From assembly GCA_019321725.1 (NCBI GenBank), contig CM033114.1, positions 16,410,278 through 16,474,277 on the forward strand: a DNA stretch of 64,000 bases, written 5' to 3'. This document shows positions 1 through 12,824 of the stretch, piece after piece; the first letter of the stretch is position 1, and each line of letters starts with the position of its first letter. The translations under genes were made by a program, and so were the position numbers. Origin of the DNA: Paulownia fortunei (Eukaryota > Streptophyta > Magnoliopsida > Lamiales > Paulowniaceae). The notes beneath the pieces are model-generated. The model was not told where the DNA came from and searched no databases. It saw only the letters and a program-made list of their open reading frames with translations.

Positions 1-384
1 ACTTCAATTCATAGCTTTTTACTCCATAGAGACTAAAATTGGAGTCTTCATTGCATACCAGTCTGAAATGAAATTATCAGTGATATTCACACACTACATC
101 AGCAAATGAAAATTAAATTTACATTTACATAACAAGCTACACCAGCAAAACAATCAATCCAAAAAAAAAAAAAGCTACAACAGCAAAATCCAAGAAAAAA
201 TAAACAACCTAAAGTTCAAATAAACCAAAAAACAAAAACAAAGACTATACCTTTACAAAATAAAAACCACATCAATCAATCAAAAGACTAGCATCTCATG
301 CAACAACAAAATCATAAAAAAAATTACAAATAAATCTATGTCAATTTCATTTAAGCATGTATTAAAGATTATATCTTTACATAC
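1..384 (-). other. Part of NAC gene intron 1
   Basis: This AT-rich stretch follows the NAC first exon on the minus strand and starts with GTATGT, a good 5' splice donor (positions 384-379). I see no second NAC exon (the usual DLEWYFF region) in it, so the intron appears to run past the window edge. That it is an intron is inferred from the neighbouring exon. Confidence 0.5.
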
Positions 385-604
385 CAGCAAGCTCCGAAGG
401 CTCAGATTTGTACACATCAATTTCAGTAACAGCTTGAAACCGAAACGGCTTCCCACAAGCTTTCCTCCTCAAATAGTACCTCACCAACTCCTCATCCGTC
501 GGATGAAACCTGAACCCAGGTGCGAGAGAAGTCGGCGGCGGCGCTCCCAACCCCGCCGGCGCCGCCGCCGTCCCAACAGCCGCCACCACCACCTCCTGTC
601 CCAT
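385..604 (-). CDS. NAC transcription factor, first exon (partial gene)
   Basis: The exon encodes the start of a NAC domain. After an Ala/Gly/Pro-rich N-terminus of about 27 residues comes [19 protein letters not shown] (NAC subdomain A), then [10 protein letters not shown] and EIDVYKSEP (subdomain B), where the first NAC intron usually falls. The exon ends at a GTATGT donor. NAC proteins are nuclear DNA-binding transcription factors; the LAPGFRFHP start resembles the NAC050/052-like group, but 73 residues are too few to place it. The start ATG (604-602) lies directly against the assembly gap, so it could be internal and the promoter is not visible. The rest of the gene is beyond the left edge. 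The exon is GC-rich compared with the surrounding AT-rich DNA, as expected for a coding exon. It is unrelated to the NLR cluster. Confidence 0.8.
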
Positions 605-704
605 NNNNNNNNNNNNNNNNNNNNNNNNNNNNNNNNNNNNNNNNNNNNNNNNNNNNNNNNNNNNNNNNNNNNNNNNNNNNNNNNNNNNNNNNNNNNNNNN
701 NNNN
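605..704. other. Assembly gap, 100 N
   Basis: Exactly 100 N, the usual placeholder for a gap of unknown size. It separates the NAC exon from an NLR fragment, so the true distance and order between the NAC gene and the NLR cluster are not established. Confidence 0.98.
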
Positions 705-2785
705 CATATCTTTCAATGGAAGTTCCCAACCACTCAATGTTAACTTTTCAGCGTCCTAGGAAAAATAGTGTTGCGAAAATTTATAAACGCAAGTGTACGT
801 TATCGTTACAAGTAATAAAATGATGAGTAAATTATCATTCTCATAAAAACTATGAATTACTAAATACCGAAATTTTGTCAATTTAAATTTTATTTGATCA
901 AACGAAAGCAAATGACAATTAATACAAATGAAATTTAAAATTATTCTTAAAAATAATGAGCAAAAATCGAATAAAAATGAATATCAATGATTATAAAGAC
1001 CTAGGGTTATTATTTGATCATAATTAGTTTGAGTTGAATAATTTATCTCATCAATTTCAACTTATTTCTCAAGTGATAGTCGAGAATCCCTAAATTATCC
1101 ACTAGCCTCTCACAAGGTTTAATGAAAATACCATCAATTGCTAACCCACTATATTCCTATGTGAATTACAATAATCAATATTCATTTAGATCTATGAATC
1201 TCCAACAAAAATACACAAACCATGTAAGTATATTCCCATATCACATACAATTTATGGTTCTCTATACATAGAACTAGACATATATATTCACCTCTCGAGT
1301 CAATATAATAATCAAATCATTCAATTTGTTGCCAAATAATTGAAAGTATTAAGAACAATGTAGAAAACTTAATTTGATAAATAAATCAAATTTTGAATTG
1401 ATAAAAATATTCAACACATTCCTAATTAAATTACATCACAACCTAAAAAGGAAAATGAGTTCATGGAAAATGAGAAATATCTTAATAATATTCATACACA
1501 TATTCAAATGAAAAGATGAAATAAAAATCAAACTTTAAAGATGATGAGTTTTCTTTCCTTGTAGATATTTTTCTCAAGCTTGGAAAATTCTATTCTCTTT
1601 CCAAAATTCATTTTCTTGTCTTCATCTCTCTTTTTCCCAATCTTCTATCTCCTCTTTTGTCTCTAATCCTCCCCCCTTCATTTGGAGCTCTTAATCTTAA
1701 AAATCTTATTGGGATGCCCTAAAAATGGCAAAATGCCTATTTTACCCTCACAAACCCATCTCAGGCCTTCACTGGAAAAAGTCTATTTTTCAGTAACTTA
1801 GCGCCTAGCGCTGTAGCTACTGTTCACGGGCCAAATTTTATTTTATTTTTTCTCTGAAAAAATATAAGATGAATATAGATTTCGTGCATCCAAGTGATAT
1901 TCTTCCTTTATCTTCCAATCTGCAAAATAAACGCTAAAAATAATAATAAAAATCTCAAAAACTAATTAAAAAGTTAAGCAAATGGTGCTCAATTAATGGG
2001 TATATTTCTACTAATCAAGCAGGATTTGGCTTTCTCCGAAAATGACAACTAACTATGCCACTTAATTTCAATTTTTCATGTTGATGCAGATACACAAGAT
2101 TGTCCAGGTGATAGTCTTGATCATATTCCTTTCTAGAATAAATTATTCCCAATTTTTTAAGGTTTTGAATCATTTTCAGCATCTTTTTGGTACATAAAAG
2201 AAATGTTACTGCCGAAAGTGCTTGCAGTTTTCTAGAGCAAAAGTTGCTCCTTCTGGATTGGCAAGCAACCAAACAGGAGGAGACCAGGTGCCTTAATTGT
2301 GGCATCCTCCAAATTTCCAATGGCAAATTATGTCATAACTGGTCCGTAGTGCCTCTGTGCCCTTCCTTGGATGCCACGACTAAGGTTTGAAGATTCTGAA
2401 GATTTGATATGGCTGCAGGAATCACCCTGGGATGCTCCAAAGGAAGGTACCTTAAATGAAATAGCTCAAATACTTGAGGAGGAGCGAGATTCGTAAATCA
2501 CGGAATATATGGGCACTAACATATATCAAATCCAATATCCCGAGCAATCTAAAATTTGTAGGTAGTAAAATTGCACGGAAGCATATGATAGTACGGATGC
2601 TTGAGCCATAAATGTTTGTAGGGAAATTTAGACCAGAGTGAGAAAATACTCATCAGCGCTGATTTTTTATGCTTTTACGAAGAACCGTGGCAAGGTAGCG
2701 ATTCATAACATGTTGAAGAAAATTCTTCCCGTGCTTTTCATAATCACAAGTACCGCACCAGATCATGGACGCTGCAACTTTGAGG
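705..2785 (-). pseudogene. NLR (R1-like) LRR pseudogene split by an insertion
   Basis: Two blocks of one degenerate NLR read on the minus strand. Block 2785-2011 runs from the end of NB-ARC (SCSVHDL-like relic at about 2760-2785) through LRR sequence such as PLEIWRMPQLRHLV, KMLKMIQNLKKLGI and YDQDYHLDNLVYLHQ, ending at ...NPA. Block about 768-705 continues with the next LRR motif, LTLSGWELPLKDM. In intact paralogues these blocks are contiguous, so about 1.24 kb has been inserted between them. The LRR end is lost in the gap at 605-704. Everything upstream of about 2785 (CC, P-loop, kinase-2) is missing, and several frameshifts and stops are present. It cannot make a receptor. Confidence 0.88.
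769..2011. mobile_element. Insertion inside the NLR pseudogene, probable TE (LTR-like)
   Basis: About 1.24 kb of non-NLR DNA interrupts an LRR that is continuous in every paralogue. It begins near TGTTGCGAAAATTTATAAAC and ends near TTTCTACTAATCA. It holds no long ORF, has a T/C-rich tract (about 1550-1680), and a GC-rich patch near 1801-1830 (GCGCCTAGCGCTGTAGC). TG...CA-like ends and the length would suit a solo LTR, but I find no clear target duplication, so the class is uncertain. Confidence 0.55.
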
Positions 2786-5460
2786 CAATAATAAAAAATA
2801 TAAATTTTAAAAAACTCTTGATGTATACCAAAAATTGTTATTTAATAAATAATAAAACTATATTAGTTTTAAAAAAAATAGGACACAAATTTTGAATTTG
2901 AGGCAATCATCAATAATTATAAATAATATTGATTAACTTTTTATGTTTGAGAATAACTTTGCATAAATGAATATTAACAAAAAAAACTTAAATTAACTTC
3001 TATATTCTTAAATAATTAAAGAGAATATGCTAATTCAAATATGAGAAAATAATGAATATCAAATAAAAATAAAGTTTTTGAAATGCATAAACTATTAGAA
3101 ATAAGTAAAAGATCAAAATTAGAGTTCAAGTATATTTACAAAAGGAAAGAATATAAATTAACTTTTATATGTTTGAAATATATAAATTTTAAGAACACTA
3201 AGTAAGGTTATCTTTTAAAATGTGTAATCATAAAAAAATTGTTAGACCAAAATCTAAATTATGAGGTTTAACAATATATAAAATTTGTATTAAATTTATT
3301 TATGAAAAAAAATGGATTTGAAAATAACTTTTTTTGATTTTTTTCCTAAAAGTGTGCGATGTATTATATTATTAAATATATCATTTTCAAGTAAACTTGT
3401 TTTTTGTTTTTCTTATAAAACTTGCACAATTGTAAATTAATGAACAATGTATAATTATAAAAATCCTAATACTCTTTATATATAAAAATAATTTATACTC
3501 TTTATGTCATTGGAGAGACTTTAAAATTAAAATTTGATCTTATTCATTTATTTTTTGTAAAATTATTTACAATAAAAGATAAGTACCAATTAGTTTTTCA
3601 AAAGTACGCCATTTTTTTTTTAAAAAAACGGATAGGATACTTTGATCTTTAAATAAATTTCACTTAAACAAATTTATCAAACAAAGGGATGTGGTTGTCA
3701 AATATTCAAACTTCAAAAGTGGAAATAACCCTTAAACTTACTATTAAGGAAATTAACATAGTTAAATTTAAGGGAAATTTTGTTTAATGAGTTTTATTGT
3801 GAATGCATATTGGTATCTGAATTAAGATATAGTTTAAGAAATACATTAATTTTTACTATAAATGTTAAATATTACATACTAAATGAAGTTCTTTTAGTTT
3901 TTCTTCTTACAATGGCAACACATGTACACTTTTAGACTTTATCCAATTTTAATTCTTATTTTTATTTTTTATTTTGTTAAATATGTTACATAAATTTTAT
4001 CTTAAATGTTAATTGATACCTTAGTTTTATAATTTTTAGGCTTGTAATTTTTAAATGACACCCGAATTTTACATATAAATATCGATTTCACACATATTGA
4101 ACAAAAATATTTTAGTTCTTCTTCTAACTTTTTGACAATGACATTCGTACCATTTTTATTCTACTTACTTTTAATTTTAAATTTTAATTTTTATGTTAAT
4201 TTCATTTGGTTAAATGAAATTATATCTAATGATAGCGAGATTTAAGATTTTCTAACAATACACGTCCATATAAATAAGAAATAAAAAGTTTATAATAGAA
4301 TATTAAGAGATTGATATCATAATATGCATTGAAAAAGAATGTCAATTTTGTAATTAAAATTTATGAGGTGTGACATAAAATAAGATTTGTAAATGTCCTA
4401 TGAATCTTTATTTAGATTAAAAAGTGATATTTTTGTTGGAACAAATTTGTTTGCTCTTTATTCTTCTTCTTCTTTTTCAATTTTTTTTGGACTTTTCATC
4501 CTATTGATAAGGCCTAAGTAGACAAAAATATGTTAAGAAAATTCAATAAAAATATAGTAAATATTTTCTCTTGTACTACTCTACTTTTTCTTAAACTTTC
4601 ATATTAAAAATTAGTTTTCTAATCCCATTCCTTAATTAAAAAAAAAAAATATAGCTCTCATCTAGGTCTATTTTAATTTTTAATTTTTTTATTTGAGTAC
4701 AAGCAGTTAATTTTTAATATGTTTGTTATTATTCAATTTTAATTTTATATTGTCAATATATTGTTGAATTTATTTAATAAAAATAATGTATCATGAAAAA
4801 ATAATTAAATTGATGGTTGAATCTAAATTAGGATGTATAAGGTTAAGGATATATCCATCATTAGAAAAAAAAAATGATAAAGATTAATGGAAAAAACTTA
4901 GATACAAAAAAAAAAAATTGAGTATGAATAACAAAAAAAAATATTACACCAATTACTTTTTATTTAGCATCAAAGCTTCTAGAATTAATTTTTTTATTTT
5001 TAATTTTTATTTATACTATAAATTCATCTTTCTTTTTCTCTAGAAGTATAATAAAAACTTATCAACTGTAGAGAAATATCTTAAATTTATTATACAGTTA
5101 TTAATAATACTCAATTTTAAATTATCATAATTTTCTCATACGATTTCTCTATATATGGTTATGAGATATGGTTGGAAAGCTTTCAAAATCTAATTTAATA
5201 TGAAACTATATTTATTTGAAAATTTAAAGTATTCAAAGAGTTATGATATAAAAAAAATTGACTTTTAGTTTTGAAAAAGAATTTGGATTACAAAGAACAC
5301 TTAAAATTATTTCAAATTATATTATTGAAAATATCTAAAGTTCAAGTATACCCTCTTTTTTATTATTAATACTTATTCATTATAGCTATATTAGATATCT
5401 AATAAATTTCAAGAAACTTTTTTAATCATTCACACTTTTATAAATAGTATAGATATAGAT
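2786..5460. other. AT-rich intergenic DNA, no gene seen
   Basis: Very AT-rich sequence with poly-A/T runs. I see no coding signal, RNA gene or clear TE end. It lies between the truncated NLR (2011-2785, minus) and an NLR-type upstream relic at 5461-5600, so it sits where the CC and NB-ARC part of that gene would have been. That suggests replacement or insertion; this is inference. Confidence 0.5.
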
Positions 5461-5600
5461 AGATAGCAGTTCTGTGTATACATGGAAGCAAAAGAGACGA
5501 TGTTAATATTGGTATCTATAATGTTATTGAAGGTTTTTTTTTCCATTTAATATACCTCAGAGCAATGCAAAAAGAAAATCGTGCAAATTAAATATATTTG
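5461..5600 (-). other. Relic of the NLR upstream region
   Basis: This stretch resembles the DNA just outside the conserved upstream block at 61960-62080: a purine-rich AAAGAGACGATGTTA segment, a TCTATAATGTTATTGAAG segment, then a segment ending in AAAAAGAAAATCGTGCAAAT. Orientation matches a minus-strand NLR. It is probably the old promoter-distal part of the truncated NLR to its left. Nothing recognisable follows at 5601-6160. Confidence 0.5.
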
Positions 5601-6164
5601 GTTATATAATCAATATATTGTAGTAAATTTATTTTTTATTCCACTTCGAAACATAGAAAATAAAAAATTCTCGAGTGGTCTACGATTTACATTGTAATTT
5701 GAACTATGAAAATTTTCAAATTGTTATATTCTCTTAACCATGAGTGAGTTAGTCAATTAATCCGGACTGACTGATGAAGAAATTAAGTTACCAAATTAGT
5801 TTTTTCCACCAATAATTTTCAAAAATAAGAAAAAATTATTTAAAACCTTCGCATGTGGTATTCTAATTTTCAGATTTTTTGAAGTATTTAAGGCATTTGT
5901 TGATCTCTTTTCTAGCATCAATTAAGATTTTCCACTGCAAATTATTAATGCGAAGAAAACTTTACTGACAATCATAATTGTTTGTCAGCCCGCCACCACT
6001 TTTTTGCTGGAAGTGCTTAGAAGAAGTTAGAATGGTTTTTGTCTGCATTGGTTTGTTTCTCTTGGCAAGCCTTTTTTTTTCCATATTCACAACTGCAGGC
6101 ACATAATATTAGACAATAAAGATGGCGCCTGAGCCTTGAATGTTAGTTGGGCAATCCGATCAGA

Positions 6165-6235
6165 AGCAATACCCTGTTCAAAGCTTTTGGATCCGCTTGG
6201 TTTCAGAAAGACCTCAGCTATCCGTAATTTATTTT
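6165..6235 (-). pseudogene. Tiny NLR fragment (end of NB-ARC)
   Basis: Translates on the minus strand as AEVFLKPSGSKSFEQG, matching WVAEGFLKPNGSKSFEEG just before the VHD motif of the intact genes. Only about 70 bp can be recognised. It lies beside the 3' flank of the larger pseudogene at 6915-9469 and is probably debris from unequal recombination. Confidence 0.65.
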
Positions 6236-6240
6236 TGAAA

Positions 6241-6912
6241 ATGCTTTGGACCTTTTCCATGTTAATTATCAAAACCTTTTCGGAGTAAAGTAATCCTTTT
6301 TTACAAGAAAAGAAAAATATTAATCCAGATCCAACTCTCAGAACTACATGAGAAAGTCACACGATATAACTAAGATCTAAATTTTATGAAGTCTGAACAA
6401 GTTAAGGAGTTTCAACTAAAACCATTAATGCTTAAATAAACATCATCCATCGATGTTCATTGAATTATTGACCAATTTAAAGGTTATCCATAGGAACATA
6501 TTTCCTTCCACTCTCTGCCTCTTTAATCAGCTAACTGATCATCAACGATGATTAGAAACTCTGAAAGCTCAAACAGAAAAGAGTCAACCAACAAAACAGA
6601 CTCATATCAGCCTGCCCAAATAGTTTCAAAAATGTTTGCGACCACTAAGAATACAAATGCTTCCCAAAAAATAAAGATTGAGGAGTTAAGTCAACTGATA
6701 GAGAATTCATGGACCCAAGACTCGGAAACAACCAAACTCAAATAAGGGAAGAGGCTTAAGCAACTTTAGACGGCGAATCTTACTAATCCAACAAGGCCTG
6801 GGACCTATTATAGGAGTGCATTTCGCAAATACGTATCTTATTTCTGTGGAATGAAGTTAATAAAGACTTGATATTAATCAACTTTTAGGTCCAAGGGATA
6901 AATAAATCTCTA
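6241..6912 (-). other. Conserved NLR 3' flank
   Basis: Similar to the downstream regions of the other family members: 6241-6330 and 6540-6720 match 63700-64000 (and, reversed, 30620-30920), and 6330-6520 matches 58010-58240. Such matches beyond the stop codon show that duplication units include several hundred bases of flank. No coding potential is evident. Confidence 0.7.
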
Positions 6913-6914
6913 AC

Positions 6915-9469
6915 CTGAAGCATGCAACGAACCTGAAGGGCATCGTATCCCAAATTATGTTGTTCCTCTTGTATCCGTTTGGCCGAGTACATAAGATATG
7001 TTCCCGTCCTTAACCTCAATGAGTTCAAGTGTTGGAATTTCCCCAATACCATCTCGAATCTCAATTAGACGCCGACAATGATGAAGCAGTAGGCACTTGA
7101 GGCTTGGGAAGTGGCTACTTTCAGTTATCCAATGCTGAAGATCTGATTCGTCAATTAGCAGAAATTTCAGCTGAGGAAATTCTCCTTCTGCTGTTTCCCA
7201 TTTGCCGCCTTGGCAAGCAAAATCTCTTAGTTTGAGCACTTGAAGATTAGGCAATGAACCAACAATCGTCGTATCTTTCCAAGGAAGTCGCCAACCACTC
7301 AACGTTAACTTTTTCAGCATCCGAGGAAAAGCAAGTTTAAGCATTCGCCGAAAACGAGGACCCGTATATACACTTAATTTCTATTTTTCAAGTTTGATGC
7401 AGACATAAAAGATTGTCGAGGTGATAGTCTCCATCATATTCATCTCCAGAAAAAATTATTCCCAATTTTTTCAGGTTTGGAATCATTTTCAGTATCCTTT
7501 CAGTACATTTAAGATTTCTTACTGCCGAGAGTGTTTGCAGTTTTCTAGAGCAAAAGACGCTCCTTCTGGATTGGGTAAGCGATGAAAATAGAACGAGACA
7601 AGATGCCTTAATTGTGGCATCCTCCAAATTTCCAAGGGCAAAACTACAAACCATGGTAGGTAGTTCCTCAATGTCTTCATTGATGAATGATTAAGGTTTG
7701 AAGATTCTGAAGGTTTGATATGGCTGCAGGAATCTCCACGGAAGAGTCCAAAGCGAGGTACCTTAAATGAAATAGCTCAAATACTTGAGTTGGGAGCCAT
7801 TCGACATTAGCATATACCACGTCCAATACCCTGAGCAATCTAAAATTTCTCAAAGATCGTAGTGAACTTCCTCTACAGTGGAAGCATATAATAGTATGGA
7901 TGGTTGAGCCATAAATGTTGATTTTGTATCAGCAATACTTATGCGGCGCTGATTTTGTACGCTTTCTAGAAGAGCCTCTCCAACATACTATCCATAACAT
8001 GTAGAAGAAACTTCTCTTCCTGAGATTTTCTTAAGCACATGTCCCGCACGAGATCATGGACGCTGCAACTTTTGATTTTGCCATTAGACTTCCTCTTGGT
8101 GACCAAAACAAGACTCCTCTTGACAAGATCCTCCAAATACTCTTCTGCTGCCTCTTCAAAGCTTATAGATACAACTGGTTTCATACAGCCCTCAGCTACC
8201 CATAACTTGATGAGTTTTGAGACATGGATCTCGTAATCTTCTGGAAAACCTCCCATGTATAAGAAACACGGCCTCAAGTGATGAGGCAAGTGGGTGTAAC
8301 TCAAAGATAATATCTCGCAAATTGCTCATCATTTGCAGTAACGGCTAACTTTACATTTTTCGCAATATTCTCCCAGGAAGCTTGAGTCTGACCGACCGTG
8401 GAGAGAAGTCCTGCAATCACCACAATTGCAAGGGGCAGTTCCCTACAGCTTCTTGCAATCTCCTTTCCAATATCTTCCAATTCAGGAGACAATCTCGGTG
8501 TGGAAACACCTTCTGCTGAAGCAAATTCCAACTTTGATCCGCATTCATGAAACGCATCTCATAAAGAGGGACAGAAGAGTTGACATAAGCAGCGACATCT
8601 GATAGCCTTGTGGTTAACATGATTCGACTTCCATTATGGTCATCGGAAAAATCCTCTTTACATCATCCCAAGCTTTTGTACTCCACACATCATCCATTAC
8701 AATGAGATACCTCCTACCCTTTAAGGTTTTGTGCACATTTTCTTCATTACTCTGTCCGTAGTTATGTTTTGAATTCTTTCGTGGAAACTAAGAGGCCTGA
8801 AAAATTTCTTGACAGGTATAATTTTGTGATACTGTGACCCAAGTACGAATATCAAAGTATTGAACCGTCAATGGATCATCATAAGCATTTCTAGCAATAA
8901 GTCTTACCAATACCACCCATACCAATGATCGGGATGACCTGGAGTTTGGATGACCGTCCACAAAGCCAATCAGTTATTTCTTTCAAATCATCATCAAAAC
9001 CAACTATATCATTTTTGCCAGTGGGTGCGAGCCTTGATGATGAACTTGCAGCAGGAGAATCACTGAGCCGCACGTCTTCCATCCTGAAGCTATTCTTGAT
9101 TTCCATCACCTCTTCAGCGATTGATTCAATTTCCTGTGTTATTTTTTTCAGCTGCGTGTATACTTGCCACTTCGATCGAGTTTAAACTTAACTTTTGATG
9201 TTTCAGCAGTCGACTTAATCCATTCATAACGTGGCCGAATTTGTTCCAACATAAAATATTCAATAATATCTTGTGCTTCATTTGCTACATCCCTGATTCG
9301 TCCTTCCAAGCTGTTAGCTTTCTCGGGAAAATCTTCAAAAACGCTTGCAAGGAATTTAGACATTCATGAATAGATATAATTTGTGTTTTGATGAAGAAAA
9401 TGGATATTGATGATGATTCAGGATCTGGTCTATGGTTTGTGCAAGTGAAACAAGAGCAGCATAAGCCAT
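6915..9469 (-). pseudogene. Near full-length NLR pseudogene (R1-like CNL)
   Basis: The whole CNL layout is recognisable on the minus strand but in many frames. The start MAYAALVSLAQTIDQ lies at 9469, followed by EGRIRDVANEAQDIIEYF (CC), GMGGIGKT near 8910 (P-loop, then an out-of-frame break where TTLAR should follow), MLTTRLSDVAAYV (RNBS-B), RELPLAIVVIAGLLST, RPCFLYMGGFPEDYEIHVSK, SCSVHDLVRDMC, LRRs, and an end near ALQVRCM at about 6920. At least six frameshifts or stops separate these pieces. The N-terminal part lacks the LHEKQQI segment. It keeps a conserved upstream block at 10050-10345, so it may once have been expressed, but no intact protein is possible. Confidence 0.92.
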
Positions 9470-10049
9470 CTCTTATATACACAAAAACAAACTTCTTTAC
9501 AAGATTGAGCAAATCAAATAAAGGAAGAATAAGAACAGAGATGGCTTAGAGAGAAGAAGAAAAATAAAATTCAGAGAGGGAACTGATTATGACAATATAT
9601 TTTTGACATTAGAACAACCAATGTTTGTTTTGAAATAAATGTTCCCCACTGAAAGTCATTTGATACTGGCACCTCAACAGCGAAATTATTATACGATTGA
9701 ACACTAGTTTTTGAACCTAATTATTAGCAGAACCATTACTATTGATTACCTGGAAAATTTCATACTATCCAACTAAAATTGGGAGCTGCAACCGTTCTCA
9801 ATTCATATAAATATAGTACCTAAGTTAATATTATATCACGTCCAAAATTTTATTTTATTATAAACAACAGTTTCCATCAAAATATGCGTATTGGTTTAAT
9901 TACAATGCAGTAGTCTACCTGCAAATTTTCACGGTGTTACACAAAGTGGATCACATGAGGAGTATTCGTTATTTAAAATGCAATAATCCACAGCAATTTT
10001 TCTTTGCTTAATTAATAATTACTACATTTAATTTTATTATTGAGTTATC
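9470..10049 (-). other. Leader and upstream region of the NLR pseudogene
   Basis: The 130 bases before the start match the leaders of the intact genes (the CAAAATCTTGTAAAAGAG-type stretch and the ACAATATATTTTTGACAT segment). Further out, 9640-9990 matches 18080-18360 in reverse. No gene is seen. Confidence 0.6.
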
Positions 10050-10345
10050 AATATTTATAATCTAGGTGGATCCAATAACCACAATTATTGCCCCCGCTGC
10101 AATAATGATGCAGTGCAAGCACGTTAGCTCCACTTAAAACATGGGCCGATTTCAGAGTACTAGGCCGATCTATTGATTTATTTATATGCTAGAAAAGAGT
10201 CGCTTGCGTGCATGTTATATTGGTGTCTATAATAATATTGAAATACATATTCTGATTCGAAATAATTAATAAGTGATTTTCCTAATTTTTTTCCTCACTC
10301 CAAATTCAATAATAAGCGAAAAATTATTGTTTAATTGCATCTGTT
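10050..10345 (-). promoter_or_regulatory. Conserved NLR upstream block with TATA box
   Basis: Copy A of a block found upstream of four family members. On the minus strand it contains a TATAAATA box (10186-10179) and, about 65 bases downstream, the near-palindrome TGCATCATTATTGCAGC-like core (10113-10096, here with one gap-like change next to it). The part beyond the TATA box (10190-10345) also matches 61940-62180. It belongs to the broken gene at 6915-9469. Promoter function is inferred from position, TATA box and conservation. Confidence 0.6.
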
Positions 10346-10738
10346 TATCCCTTTTCATTTTGTTTTGCACGATGATTTCACTTTATTACTCTTCTAATCC
10401 ATCTATTGCACATCCTCTCATTTGATTTGTTTAACTCTTCTTACTCATTCTATATTATTGTCTCCAATTTCAAGGAGAATGGAAATATGGGAGAAAATTA
10501 TAATTTTGATCCCATATGTTGGCCTACATAGAGTTTTGATCCTTATTTTTGGCGTGCATCAATTTAAGACTAGCTTCGAAAAACTCGTAATTTTAGGACA
10601 AATTTGGCAAAAATTCTTAATTCGACGGACAATTGCTAACTGGACGTGAAATTGGTTGGAAATTGCTTGCATGGATACAAAAAATGGGAATTCTACATTT
10701 TTGAGGGGAGCATCGGCTTAAGTGGCATCCTATGTGGT
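10346..10738. other. Intergenic DNA, no gene seen
   Basis: AT-rich; the short reading frame in it has no recognisable domain. It may be the outer, less palindromic end of the foldback element that follows. Confidence 0.4.
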
Positions 10739-12175
10739 AAAAAAAAAAACAAATGCAAATTGGACAATTTGGAGGTAAACCCACAGTTATGTGCATGGCA
10801 TGATATCAAAATAAACTAAAACGATTTTTCAGCATTTTCCACCAAGTAAATATAAAAGAAAATAGTTTTTAAATTGAGAAATATAAAAAAAATAGAAAAT
10901 TTAAAAAAATAAAGAAAAAAAGCAAAAAAAAAAATCATCTTCTTCAATAGATAACATTTTAAAATTCCTTTTACATATTTTTCAATAAATATGAAATTGT
11001 TGTACTAAATATAAATTTTTCAGACTGATAATTCAAAATATTGATCATCAATTTAGTAAGTATTTAGATGTTAAAAAAATTTCATATTAAAAATTAAAAC
11101 TATATTTAAATTCAACCAAATAAATAAATAGAAAATGGTAGTCACATGTTAAAATATTTTCTTAATTTTCAAAATTTTAAAATTATTTAAAAAATTATAG
11201 AAAAAACATATATTTTTCAATAAAGAATATTTTTAAATTTTTTTTACAATCTTTCTATTTTTCAATAAAATTAAAATGTAAATAAATAGAAAAAGTATTA
11301 CAAGAAAAATACAAATCTATTATAATTTAATAATTTTAAGCTACTTATCATCAATATAAATAGATGTTAAGATATTAGTAAAATTTCATATTGAAAAATA
11401 GAAATTATTTACATGATATATTCACATAATTTTTTAATTTTGAAAAATAATTTAGAAAATAAAAAATAAAGAAAAAATAGAAAAACTTATGTTCTTCAGT
11501 AAAGAATACTTTTGAATTCCTTTGATGTATTTGGAGTGAAATTATGTTAAGTTTCCCCAATTTTGACAACATATAGTATTTTTTTTATTTTTAGTTCAAT
11601 AATTTTATTATTTTTTTTGTTTTTAATTTAATTGAAAAAGAAATAATGAAACATTTATCAAAGGAACTTAAGTATAAAATCTATTGAAGAATATGAATTT
11701 TTATTTTCTCTGTTTTGTAAATTTTGATATTATTTTATATTTTAGAAAATTAATAAATTATTTAAATACATTATGTAAACTATATTCTATTTATTAAATA
11801 TGAAACTTTATTAACATCTCAATACTTACTTAAATTCGTGATAAGTAATTTAAAATATTAAATTTTAATAAATTGTTATTTTGGTGTAAAATTGTTTACC
11901 ATATATTAATATTGTATTTTATTATAAAAATGAAGAATAGGTCAAAGGAGTTTAAAAATATTCTTTATTGAATAAGATATTTTTTTTCTTTATTTTTTAT
12001 AAAATTTCTTAAGTATTTTATATGTTTGAAAGATAAAAAATAATGAAAATATATTATGTAAAATATTTTCCATTTTATATATTTATGGAAAAATGCTGAA
12101 AAATAATTTTAGTATATTTTGAAGTCATTGCCATGCACATGACTGTAGGTTTCATCCAAATTGTCCAATTTGTAT
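10739..12175. repeat. AT-rich foldback (inverted-repeat) element
   Basis: The ends are inverted copies of each other. 10750-10830 (AAATTGGACAATTTGG, then TATGTGCATGGCA, then TTTTTCAGCATTTT) reappears reversed at 12085-12170. A second inner pair, including a TAGTAAGTATTTAGATGTTA-type segment near 11055, is matched in reverse near 11815, with further degenerate copies near 11350. Arms are at least 400 bp and very AT-rich. No ORF. This suits a non-autonomous foldback or MITE-like element; ends and superfamily are not defined. Confidence 0.6.
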
Positions 12176-12824
12176 TTATTTCTGTTAATGTCCAAGTGTT
12201 GGCATTTATGAAAGCTGTGACTTTATATGGAAGACAAGTGCTATTTTTTCTGAGTTTATTCAATTTATCGTGAAAAGTAAAAGGGTATAAAGTATAAGCA
12301 ATACTTAAACGATGTGAAAAAATGATCCATCAAAAAAATATAATTAATTTATTAAATGACTATAAAATTATTTTTACTGTTTGTATTCTAAGAAAATAGA
12401 GAAAAAGAAAAAAATTGATTGAAGCGTCTGTGTCCAAGTTAGATCTCAACTAAAATATTTCTTCATTAAGTACACATTTCAATGAACGATAATTTTTCCC
12501 CACTTTCATTTCTTTCTTCATTTTCAATGTTTTGACAGGAAAATATCTGAAAGTTGATTTGGAGAGAAATATTACCATTTTTCTTATAAAAACAACTAAC
12601 CGAGAGCAATCCACATCATTAATTTTTCATCTCTTTTTAAAAAGTCCACAAATTTATATGTTATATACGTGGCATGTGATGAAATTTAGAATAAATGTGT
12701 TAAATTTTGAAAAATAATATTTATTAAAGCATCAAAATAAAAGCAAACCAAGTTAGGAGACCAAAAATGCACTTTTGTCTTTATATTCATACAACAATAT
12801 CAGATTTAGTAATATGTACGAACG
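12176..12824. other. AT-rich spacer, no gene seen
   Basis: Contains a short segment near 12760 (GGAGACCAAAAATGCACTTT) of the kind often seen at TE ends. No coding or RNA signal recognised. Confidence 0.4.

Noticed and set aside
338..823. Plus-strand frames across the first gap
   Set aside because: Antisense shadow of the NAC exon and LRR fragment, with a stretch of unknown residues through the N gap.
10739..12175. Foldback element as a microRNA gene
   Set aside because: The arms are hundreds of bases long and heavily diverged, more like a transposon than a MIR precursor; small-RNA data would be needed.
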